Below, in pieces: positions 27,101-39,100 of a DNA stretch of 64,000 nt. The notes under the pieces are model-generated. The model did not search any database. It worked only from the letters and a program-made list of their open reading frames with translations, and had not been told where the DNA came from. Origin of the DNA: Acanthococcus lagerstroemiae (lineage: Eukaryota > Arthropoda > Insecta > Hemiptera > Eriococcidae); the NCBI GenBank assembly GCA_031841125.1, contig CM063110.1:17045626-17109625 (forward strand), written 5' to 3'. Position numbers and translations under genes: made by a program. How positions within the stretch are numbered: position 1 is the stretch's first letter; every line of letters starts with the position of its first letter.

Positions 27101-30100
27101 CTTGATATTGTTGAACCCTCTGTAATACCCACCTACTGCATATACCTATCACTCTAACTGCCTCCGTTTTGGGAACAAAACCGAGCCGATAAAAAGTATA
27201 TTTAGGAAAGAAATTCAACTGGCCGCTACTAAATTTATTCCAGAATATTCAAACAAAGTTTAAAAGAAGATTGCATCATCCCATACTAAGGTCACGCGTT
27301 TTGGCTCTGGTGATTTATACTACAAGATACAATATATCTACACAGTGAGCGGTAAAATTTTCGATTATTCCTTCTTTGGAATTGTGTTGGGTAAATTTGA
27401 AGTATTAGTAAAAAAAATAATAAATTAAGACCTTCTAAGAATGGCTTTAGCCTCACAAGCTACCCCCTTGGCTGCGCCACTGAGAACGACCAAAATTGTG
27501 TGGAATACCAATAAGAAAACAAGTCCCTGAACCAAAATTCACATAGGTATGTAATAATCGAATGAGATCAAAATCAAGATGAATGACATTAACAAACAGA
27601 TTATATCATTGAAAAACCAATTACATTAAAGATTGTCCAAAATCTTGCAGACCAAATCAATGATCTGTTCACAGATATGATCGAAAATCGATTCGGAACT
27701 GTAAAATGTTCTCGATATTATTATTACGAATATTCTGCTACAGGCATGGTTTCACTATAGTGTCACATGTTCTCGAAATTTGGTTGAAAATTAATTCACC
27801 TAAGAATACTCTCGAACGTGTATTAATGTCGCACATTATTTAGTACTGTCTGTAAGATCATCGATTACAGTAGTGTGGAGAAGTGCGTAAAGTTAATAAA
27901 AGTAGTACTACAAGGGAACCACGTGTTTTCAGACATTTTCATTAGAACGATCAGTGGCGCAGGCCGGATCTTCTCATGGAGAGGGCTGGACTTCAGGTTT
28001 TTCCTCTATTCAGTATACCTACAGCGTGTTCAAGAATACTGATTACCCCAATGAGACATGTTTGGTAAGTCGCTAATATTGAATTGTAATGTTTACATTG
28101 GCTCAGTGTTACCAATTTACTGAATATATCTCGTTGGTGTATGGGTACTCGATATTTTAGAACCCTCTGTATTACTCACCTACTGCATATACCTATCACT
28201 TTAATTACCTCCGTTTTGGGAACAAAAACGGACAGATAAAATGTAGATTTAGGAAAGAAATTTCATGGGACGCAAAAAAATGTATTCGAGAACATTCATA
28301 CGAAGTTCGATAGAAGATTGCATCATCCCATACCAAAGGTGCGCGTTTTGACTTTGATGATTTATACGAAACGATACGAGTCAACATTGTCGACAGGGAG
28401 GGAAGAAAGGGGAAAATACCCCGGGCTCGGACTTTCAGGAGGGCCCGATATTTTTAAAAGAAAAAGACCTGAATTTCAACGCTTACGCTACATCATACTG
28501 TACATCAAATCAGCAATCACTCCTTACACCATGAAAGAAACCTCTTATCCCGTAGCTTATAATTTTTTCCCATCTGACAGAAGAAAAAAACGAACTGGAA
28601 GGAGGAGGCCCGTGGAAATTTCCCCAAGCCCTCTCTTTCTCTCTATGGGGCTGATATGAGTACATATACAGTAACGGGCAAAATTTTCTCTTTTTTCACT
28701 CTTTGGAATCTTGAGTAAATTTGAAGTATGAGTAAAAAAGAAAATGAAGACTTACTGGGGATGGCTTTCGCCCCGCAAGCCACCCCGTTGTTGCGCCATC
28801 TTGTTGTGTAGATTTGAAGTATTAGTAAAAAAAAAAAAATGAAGACCTTCTGGGGATAACTTTAGCCCAGCGAGCCAGTCCCTTGGCTGCGCCACTGAGA
28901 CGACCAAAATTGTGCAGAATACAAATAAGGAAATAAGTCCGCGAACCAAAATTTACATACGTAATAATCGAATCAGACCAATATCAAAATGATTGAGATT
29001 TACGAACAGATTATAGGTATCATTAAAAAACTAATCACATTAAAGATTGTCCAAAACCTGTCAGACCAAATCAATAATATGTTCACAGCTCTGATCAATA
29101 ATCGACTAGGAACTGTAAAATGTTTTCGATATTATTATAACAAATTTTCTGCTACAGGCATGGTTTCAATTCAGTGTCACATGTTCTCGATATTCGTTTG
29201 AAAGTGGATTCACCGAATAATATTCTCAAACGTGTATCAATTTCGCACATTATTTAGTACTATCTGCAAGACCATCGATTGCAATAGTGTGGAGAAGTGC
29301 GTATACAATAATACTGAGGAGCTTACTTTGACAGTGGCCCAAATCCGAAACAGCAAATGCTGGTAAAATGAGAAAAACGTATCCTTTAGCATTTAGGTGA
29401 TAAAAAGTGCTATCTATCGACTGGTATTGGTAGCTGAAGTTTTCTGCTAGAGTCCAGTAGCTCTGTTTCCTATTCTGGGGTAATATGTTTCATCAGGTCT
29501 ACTAGGAGTTGAACATCACCTACGGCTTTATGATTTCTGCCTCTCTTGATCGCATGTCTTAGCTCATACGTTTCTATTTTTGGAGCTTTTTCTTTCGTCA
29601 ATTGGCTGATTTGTGGAGGTCTCATGTCATCTTTGTAGAGCTCTTTTAAATCATCCGGCCATATCGTTTCAGTTTCTTGATTATTCACGCAATATTTTCC
29701 TTATTTACTTGGCATATGTGCGATCCCTGCCTGAATTTACTTTAAAGCATAAAAGGCCATAACCCAAGACGCTCGACTGGGCGGGAAAGGATAAAAAGAT
29801 GATTTGATTTTACTACAAAAATGGGACTGAAGTGTGTTTAGAGAAAAGGCAGAGACTTTTCAATTATTGGTCCAAGTCCAGCTCCATGCTGACTCCAAGT
29901 TGTGATTGGTAAATTCCAAACAGATTGGGCGTTCCTGATCATATGTGGTCAGTTTTCGTAATTTTTGCAACATTAACACTAACGTAGTTTTTAATATTTA
30001 GCCGATTTTATCAACTATTTGTTCTTTATCATCATGCTTAATTTAGATTGTTTTGATCCTTTTCTGTCAATTTTGATAATATCTGATCGGAATTAGTCGT

Positions 30101-33100
30101 TTGTTGCATTTGGTTAGACTTACTCGTTTTTAAACATGTGGGTCGTTTTAAATCACGTTCGGCTCGGTTTTTTTTTTTTTCTTCTTTTTATTTTCAATTT
30201 TGGTTGAATGATCAGATTTAGTCAAATTTCGTCGTTTCATCATTTTTGATCTCGTTAATTCAGCTTATTTTCGTCTGTTTTGGTCGTTTCCATATTTAAT
30301 TTTGGCTGTTTTTGGATTTCATCAGTTTTGTTAAATTTGATCAATCCTCGTCACACATTTGGTCGGATCAAAATGTTTTCAATCACGTTTGATTAAAACC
30401 GTGTTTGGTTTCGGTTAACCAATTTTAGTCAGACCTGGTCGAATTTGACTCATCTTTTTCTTTGTAGGCAATCTGGTTAGATGCGGTCTTTCTGGGCCGG
30501 ATCACATTGGGTTTGTTCGTTTCTGGTTCATTTGGTCCGGCTTTGTACCACGGTCGGATTTGTACAAGAGCCCCAAAGGATCGTACAGCAATTAGAAACA
30601 CAGAAAGAAAAAATTGGTTTAATTTCGCCGGAATAACCAGACTAAAATTTGTTGAGGAGTGAGCACGGTTTTCACTGATCTAAGCGTATTGGGAAGTTAA
30701 CCAAAAGTACTATGGTAGTTCTGCTTCCACAACTAGGGGATAATTTATAACTTGTTCATATAAAAAACGTGTAAAAGGAAAGGTGCTTGAACGCCTTTGG
30801 CGCATTATAAAAATCGTTTTTGAAAGCAAGTTGGTTGAAATAATTTCAGCTATAGTATTGAGCTAGCAGGGTAAAAAAGAATTACCTCCATGGACACTTT
30901 TTTTTAATGAAATTACGTGAAATTACAAATCGCGATTTTTGACACAGTAGAATAGGAAAGCTGAAATAATCCCCCAGACGTATCCAATGTGTTGACTGTC
31001 ACTTTTAGTTTGTGTTAGTGTGCTACACTAGCGCTACCTAGGCAATGTTAACATCCCAATTCGAAACTGACTCTGGACTTAAAAGGTGTATCAATGAAAT
31101 CCCGACTGATGTATTTATCAACTTTACACAAAACCACTATTTTCGCTTCAGTAAACAGTTTATGCATATCATTCCAAACTTTTCGTACAATGACCAGATC
31201 AAGTTGGAGATCACGCGCGCGCGTGCATACCAAAAGATCCATTCATCAATCATAGAAAGTGTGCGAAATGTATCTAAAATTAGTCGCGAAACTCACATTG
31301 CAGGGAGTTCGCTCGCAGAAAAATATTTTGAATTTCTTTAGCACTTATCACAAGACAAACAGAAATACCTTTCTGCCATCTGAACAATTAGTGCACGATC
31401 ACTTTTATGGTAATGTACAGAAAACTGCTATACACACCGAGAATAATAAATTAACGCGTTTCGCAATGCCGTATTACTCGAATATAAAAACACAGCACGA
31501 ATCAACCGGCAGAACTGAAAACCGAGTGAGTAGAAAAGTACGAGCACAATGCTCCTTGCAGTCAACTTAGAAAGCTTGTATAGCAAGGTCAATCTCGAAC
31601 ACAAAGGGTCATTAGACTAGAGCACGCTAAAATGAGAAATACTACTCATCACGCCAAGAGGGCAGGACCAACTCTCAACCAAATGCTACTTCGAAAACAA
31701 ATTCGCAATAACTTACACTATACTTATATTATAAGGTTACTTACATGCAGCTGTCATATCAACAGCACTATAATCCACGAAGCATGCCAAAAATAGACAA
31801 AAATTCAGTTTAGATAACTAATTCTTTAAAATTCGCGCACGAATGAACGCTGTGCGCATTTCGGCACCGATTATCTCAGCCCTGAGACTGAAAGAAAAAT
31901 TAACGACCCTGCTTCCGACACAGAACCCACATTATTTGCCCAAGTGCCCGCCATTGAAATAGAAATAAAAAAGTGCTATACCTCAACGTGCATCAACGAG
32001 GGTCCCCAAATAGCGGCCAAATTCTCGACCGGCATCAGATTCTTCTCGTGCTGCTGATGAATGAAGTTCAGATGGCCGATTAACTTTCGTACCGTCACAT
32101 AATTAACCGGTTTTAATTGTTCTAATAGATTACGGTACATCAGAAGCTTATCTTCTTCGGAGCATTCTATCGCTGCGTGCGTAAAACAGAAATATGAACG
32201 TCGATTAAATTTTATGAGTTATTTTTATTCGCACATCAGTCAAGTGACCGACCAACGTTTTATTCGTTACCTGGAGCATTGCAAAAATGTTTATGCAACT
32301 GGGTGGTGAATAACGGCTCGGGTAAATCGCGGAAAAATCGTTTTAACACGTTGGCCACGTCGTACTCGGTGTAATCCTGACTGCTCAGCTGCACCGACCA
32401 GCTATCTTGACGGAAAAGCGACAACAATTTGGTAACGCTAGAATTCGAACCACTTTTTCGATATATTCCTTCTGACATACTTCCTGCAGAAAAAAAAAAT
32501 AGTTCAACAATACATGAAACATATTGCGTTGACAATGAATAGGAATTTTTTAATATTCATTATAACCTTTCGACACTGCTTCAGCACAACCTACACACCC
32601 GCTCTCACGCCCAAACCGTGCAGTATACGGTACCGCCGTGAGCTGATTCTCGGCTGACATAATAACGTGCTGAGAACAAAAGATCTTCCAAGTGATTCCG
32701 ATAAACGATCTCACTTGGTGGAGCGTATGGTGATGCACGCATGCCAAAGTGGCTCCCCAGACACCGCACCTCTGGCCCTGGAAACTACCCTTTCGAGAAT
32801 CGCATCAGTAACCAGAGGGACGCATTCAGGCTGGCCTGAGCCCCCATTTCGCCTCTCTGTTTCGGATTCGCGCTGTCCTGCCAAGGCCACAATGTGACAC
32901 CCTACTGATCGAGACAACGCTCACCCTGCATTAACCTAGAATTCGGGTGCACCACAGACGGACGCGCTTCCTTCCTTCACCCTTCACCTCCTCGTCTAGG
33001 TACGTGTGGAGACGCAGAAACGTAGTGACGGCGGGGTGAACCCTGCCGACGATAACCAAGGGAAAAAGGTCTTGGGGCAAATGAACCAATTCACAATTTC

Positions 33101-36100
33101 ACTACTTCCTTTTTTCGAGGCACCAAAGATGTGGCACTTTTAGCGAAGAGTCCTGCTTTCGCAGGTCCTAGTGCAAACTGCGCTATCTGCCCCTCCCTCT
33201 GCGGGGGCTTGTAAGTAAACGGGACCATCAAGCCATAAACTAGAAAATTAAATTGTGAGATTTCTCCGAGTGCGCTTTCCGGCACATCTTTTAGCACAGG
33301 GTCTGGTTTCTTCTATGCGGACCTGTGAGTGAACAAAGCTATTTACTGAAAAAATGAATCGTGATATTTCTTTGAGAACGATGAATTGCTCAAAAATGGG
33401 ACGGTTCCGACATACTAAGCTTCGGAAATAAGGACGGTAGCTATTCGGCCGTTTTCAATTCGGTCTTTCAGTCCCAACCAAAAAAACACTGTTAAACAAT
33501 ATCGTCGGAATCATTTTTTTTTTTCAACTTCGAAAACACGGCGGATAAAAGTGAGACCCTTTCCTTACTACATAAATAGAAATACCCCACTTCCTTTGAA
33601 TATTGTAGTTTCTTCCCGAGAACAGGTCTTGCTCCCTGCACCACGGATAAAAAGATCAATTCATAAAAATATGAAACTGCACAATGAAGCTGCGGAGGAG
33701 CTCAACCGTGCCGTTTTTAAAATATCAAGGATAGAAAGGCAACGTTGAGTTGGAATGAGGCAGGGTGTCTCGAGATGAAAAGAATTTTCCACAACTAAAA
33801 TTAGCGCAATTTACTGCAACAAGTGCATACATTAGAGTGAACCTTGATTTTCACTACTGATTCTCTTTTGTAGTGCACCCCCTCCTCTCAATCAATTCCA
33901 TATGTAACTTTTTGTTTGCCAAGTTCAAACAAAATTGGTCAAGAAACTCCGTGCCTCACGCAGGATTAATTTCTCGCGGGAATCAATAGGTATCGATTTC
34001 TAAATTTAACAGCCGGAGTCCCCCTCTCTATGAAGCTACAAATTAGCTTACTTTTAAATGATGTTTTTGAAGAACGCCACGTTAATTTTCTTAGGGATCT
34101 CCCTTCCTTCAACCTTTTGGACGCACAGGGGGCGTGAAATCGAAATAATTGAAAATTAGCTTCTTGTGGAGTCAACATGGTTAAGGGGAAGGAGGAATGG
34201 ACTCCAGAAATGGATTCAGGCACCCCTGAAATCTTCATTTCAAAAGTAAATCATATAAGAGGTTTCGACTGCTACAGGATTTCAAATTTTTGACCGATTT
34301 TGCTCAACCATCTTTCTAATACACGAAGCTGATTCGGGGGACAGGATGTCGCAACTGAAACATGAAAGAAATTTTCTACCAAGAGTAAATATGAGGACCA
34401 CCAAAAATAACGACTGGTCGAATTTACAACTAGCCGCCCATAGGACTCAAAGAATTTAACTCAATTAAGACGGTTCATCTATGGGCAGATTATAAAGGGC
34501 AAGCAGTAGAGGCAGCTACCACTCCTAGTTCATATTTTTAACGGGAAAACATTTTTTTTCCCCCTAGAAACGGAGAACATGTTTTATGTTCAAATTCAAT
34601 TTTTTTTAGTGCTATATCTATCCAGGCATTACGACCACAGCGATTACATCGCATGGCGTATCAGGATATCAGGCTGGGTAATCGGAGTAGTTTGTATCAT
34701 CAACCCCGTGTCTCACAACAAAACTAAACGACCCACGAGACACACAAAACAATATCAGTCCTTCAGATACTGGCTACGTAATTTGTATGTTCAGTGAGTA
34801 CAATGTCTGAAATGGTGAGAGACTGCAGAGCATGCTAATCTGTCCACGTCGATTTGTACTACGGTCGCTTTCATTTTGCGTAAATGTTTGTGGAAAAAGA
34901 GCATCAGTGTCACCAGTTTCTCGCACTGAGCAACGTACCAACGTTCGACGGATGTGAGATACGCTCAGACATATCCTCATACATTTTTCCACAAGAGATC
35001 TTATCCCAACCCACGACATACTCATAAACCCATCTACCTTTACAGTATCATCAACTCCATTCTCTCCTTTAACATTCATCTCATCTAGTTCCCCAGACCC
35101 TTCCATTTAATTTCTGAATATCTAACACAGAGACTAAAAATTCGACTGCATCTGAAACAAGCCTAACCTAGAAGAAACACCACGATGCATACATATCGAA
35201 TCGAAAATTCCTCGCCGCAAACTAAGGGTTCAACACTATCGATGCAGGCAAACCCTGAGAAAAAGAAAAAGCAGGTACGGTAAACAGCTTCTCCCAAGCC
35301 ACGCGATTGAATAGAAAAAGTTGGAAAATTCAAATAGTCCAAAGGATTCAACATTTTTTTAACTCAGTAATACAAAAAAATTGTTACTCGGAAATTTAAA
35401 GTTGAGCCAGTTGGGACTTCAAACAATTTTTGCCCCCCTCCCCCTAGAAACAACTCTTTGGTACGTTTCTGAACTCCTGATCTATGAATCAACCCTGAAA
35501 CCAGTTTGGGTCTATGGCATTCAGCTGTGGGGCCGCGCGAAATAAATTAATCGGCTAAAGTTCAGACGGCAACAAAACGGTGTGCTCCGCATGATCGCCG
35601 GTGCACCATAGTACATCACCAACGAGGCCCCACATGCAGACCTCTCAAGGAAGAAATACAGAGGTTCACCAGTCGGCACAAAAATAGACTGCTAGCCCGA
35701 CAGACTAAAACAAAACACCGATTCTACCCAGTGCCTAGCCTGACGTCCCTCTGACACTGCATGCATATCGCATGTTTCCGGGCCGGGTTGCGGTGTCATA
35801 AGGCCACTTTGCATGGTGTATGCCAATACTCTACCACACCACTTTACCTTGAAAATCCTTATACAGCACTTTAGGGAGTATATGAATTACCTTTAAAAAA
35901 AAAAAAAAAAAAAAAAAAAACACAACAGCACCAAGTTGCAAGACAAATATTTGTACTCACATTTTTATAAATGAAGTAATTTCTCTGAGTATTTCACATC
36001 TGATATTTTCCCCCCTTCGTTGCCTTCACCGCAAACTGGACATGTGCGGGGGAAGGGAATTCATCGGGCCAGGAATATTCTGGGACCCATATTTTTCATC

Positions 36101-39100
36101 GTCTGATTTTATTTTTACATTGTTTGATCTTTTTTTGGGTCTTAGAGCGCAGAAATCTCATTTCCGAGAGCAGCCTAAAAAAATTGTACATTTTTTCACG
36201 TCTTCCTGGCAGGCTTGGGATTTTCTTCCGACGGTCCTACTCCTTGTTCAAAAGAAAAATAAATTACCGGATCTCTGACAGGACAAAAAATAAAATAAAT
36301 CGACAAAGATAAACAGACACATAACCGGTCAAAGAGACTATCAGACCGCCATTCAGACGGCGGCAATACGGAGGAGAAAAGTCTAAACATTTTCAATCGG
36401 AAAATGTTTTATTTCGCGAGAGGGACGCGGGACAGATTGAATTTTTTTCCGGATTTGAGTCGTGAAAATATCAATAATCATCCTAAATTTTCTAGTAAAG
36501 GGCCACTGTTATTTCAACTATCGGAGCCACTTCCCATCTATATAGCCTTGCTAAAAGCCTTTCTGATTAACTATGATTTATTTATCTTTCATTTCAACAG
36601 ATTTGGTGTGTTTATAGCATATTCTATTTACATAATACACGTATTTCCTTCCACGGTTGGAGCTCAACCTTTCACACTTGATCAGGACCCTCACGCCCAA
36701 CCAGTACGTCTCTCTTTCTCTGTCCTCCTTCAACACGCTACACACCGCCCGGTGTTGAGCAAAAGTCTCCCCTTTGTCCCTCCATGTTTCTCTTTCATGG
36801 GTGCTCCTTCTCCATTTCATACCCTGAAATTTGTCTATTCCGTCCTCCCAACGTGTTGTACGACGCCTCCCCCTTCCCCCTGTAGTTTCTTGGGGTCCAT
36901 CCTTCCACCGTTTTCCCACCTGTCGTTTCCTCCCCTCCAAATATAACCAACATAGCCTCCGCCTCAGTTGGTATTGGAACTGTACTTTTGAAAATGTCTT
37001 CCGGTTTCCAAAGGCTACTCCAGCCACTTTTAATTCTGAGACTTCCTTCTCCCTCGAGTTACTGAAGGATATTATTTGGCCAAAGTATCTTATTTCGCAC
37101 TCTCACTCTATCTTCTCGTTGGCAATAAGCACCGGCTCTTTTCGAATAATAAAGGGTAATTTAGTTTTCTTGGCATTTATTTCGAGCCCGGCCTGCCTGT
37201 ATGCTGATAAGCATAAGATGAGCCTATAGCGATCACCTGCGATACGTAATCTCATGCCAGCTGTTTCCTAAAAACTGTACATTCTCCTCACTCGCAGGCA
37301 GCGGATCTTTTTCTTCTTCTTTTCCCGATAACCTTTCCAGCTAATATTGTCATAATAACGAAACTTTCTGCAAAATAAGGGCCCACATGTGTTCTCCCTT
37401 TTCCGTTCCCCACGAGAAATTTTCGCTCAGACGTCCCAAGAGAGCAAGTTTGCCTCTTACTCCATCCTATTAGTTCCACAGTCTATGACTTCATCCACCA
37501 TCAAGGTTACTTGAAAAAACGATTCACAAAATCAAGAAATACATGATTACTACTCCTACTGAGGCTGAGGCACGGAACCTCTTCATATTAGTTGAATTAA
37601 CACGGGAGCAAAACGCATCTTCAATCGACAAAGGCTAATTTCTCTCAGCAAAACGATGGGAGAGAGTGCATAAAACGTTAGTTTTCTAAAAATGGTTATA
37701 CGGAACACTGCCCGGCTCGTCAAGCACAAAATGAGCGCCATACTCGTAAGAAGCGAGTTCGTATCGATGTCACTGGATTTCTAAACGAATCGAGAGCTCG
37801 AAAAAGTTCACCGTTTTCCTTGCTTCCGGTTGGGGTACTGTGAACCGTCTTCGCAACAATGTCAATTTAAACCATTTCCACGCCACCAGTGAAGTATTGT
37901 TTCGTTAATTTCGACGCGTAAGCCAACGGGCGCCGTAACCACGATAGAGACGCATAATATAAATTCTCAGATCACTGTCGGCAACAAATATTACGTCCCG
38001 CGAGCTCAGATTCTAAAATAATCTACTCCATTCGGACAATAGCGTCGCAACATGCAAACCGGATCTCCGACGCAGACACTATCTGCGCACAATCAGCGGT
38101 AACGAGATCACGCTACCGGACATGACTCACGAACTTCGACTCGCCCAATACAATGAACCATAACTATTGCTGAATACCGAAAAATACGTAAAAGAACAGA
38201 ACGCGTACCGTGCGCGTACACGAAGTTTATGCACTTCTCCACAATGACCGGGATGTCATCTTTGGTCAACTGCTGATCCTCCAGAGAGATGCTGTTATCG
38301 GTGGCGGCCGCTCTGATCGACCGCTGCCATTCGATCGTCTCGCTCGCCCGTCCCATAGCTAAGTACAATGACTGCGACACCGTATCCAGCAGTATCACTT
38401 GCTTGCTGTTGTCGCTCAGCTGAGCGTCTGTTGCATCTTGCAAGCCTAAAACAAACGAACAAGACGACTAATATAGTACTTGTAATCGTGTACAGAAACT
38501 ACTAATTAAGCTCTTTATTACAGGCGTGCAGGCGGCCCGGCCTGGCGTTTCTGCGATCTGCGTACTTCCCTTTCAGCACTCAGTCAGCACGTGCGAAGTG
38601 CGCGTCCGCGTCCGCTCAATTATACGCAATATTAAATGGCGCGTTTGTTGAAGATGCTAGACTTGCCACTCCGTTTCAATTACCGAGTACGGATGCACAC
38701 CGATAATCGCCAACCAAACGTATACGTGTTACGTGCTTTACATAACTATATGGACAGGCTAATAGCCAGATACCACCGGATGACATAACCCAAACGTTCA
38801 AGTGCAGCTACATGCGAACACTTCACCACTAGCTCGTTCTTGACAACCCTTCCGAGCATCCTTGACCGATTGCCACCGGTCCGGTTCACTTTTGGTTCTA
38901 ACTCGGTGTCACTTCTAGCCTATGGCATTCACTTTCACGTCTCCGTCGCATCGCGGGACAACTCGAGCACTAATCGACTGGTTCTAACTACAAAACAGAT
39001 AGATTTCGCACGTATTCTTACTGACCTCGCTGCACGGAATCCAGCCTCAAGCCAACCTCATTCCGCCCACGGATCTCGAATTTAGTTTGAAAGAAGCACC

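Larger units (their letters stand above)
23790..29310 (+). repeat. Tandem segmental duplication within the ARAP intron
   Basis: A ~130-bp marker (GTGTCACATGTTCTCGAAAT ... TTCGCACATTATTTAGTACT ... ACAGTAGTGTGGAGAAGTGC) occurs six times in the same orientation, near 23790, 24535, 25880, 26705, 27762 and 29173. Longer homology extends between marker copies: 26838-27215 matches 27893-28255, and 24840-24960 matches 26165-26275. The units are unequal (0.8-1.4 kb) because of internal insertions. Confidence 0.85.
19523..31981 (-). other. ARAP large intron (12.5 kb)
   Basis: The largest intron, between RhoGAP exons 5 and 6. It contains a SINE (20.1 kb), nested MITEs (21.7-22.4 kb), a tandem segmental duplication (23.8-29.3 kb), an RTE scrap (29.5 kb), a TTTGGTC-type array (29.9-30.6 kb) and an inverted partner MITE (30.7 kb). 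22.4-23.8 kb shows nothing recognisable. Confidence 0.75.
32484..38208 (-). other. ARAP intron (5.7 kb)
   Basis: Contains a dispersed repeat (32.7 kb), a SINE piece (34.8 kb), LINE fragments (35.5 and 36.6-37.2 kb) and a run of A at 35897-35920. 33.0-34.7 and 37.3-38.2 kb show no feature I can name. Confidence 0.7.

Noticed and set aside
31045..31341. 98-codon plus-strand open frame as a gene
   Set aside because: It starts inside a MITE end, lacks any domain and lies antisense in the ARAP intron.
36404..36946. 180-codon plus-strand open frame
   Set aside because: It is the antisense of an RTE LINE 3' region; the minus-strand reading carries the LINE signatures.
37800..38110. CRISPR array, operon or prokaryotic replication features anywhere in the window
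   Set aside because: All tandem repeats are eukaryotic satellites without regular unique spacers, and genes have spliceosomal introns.
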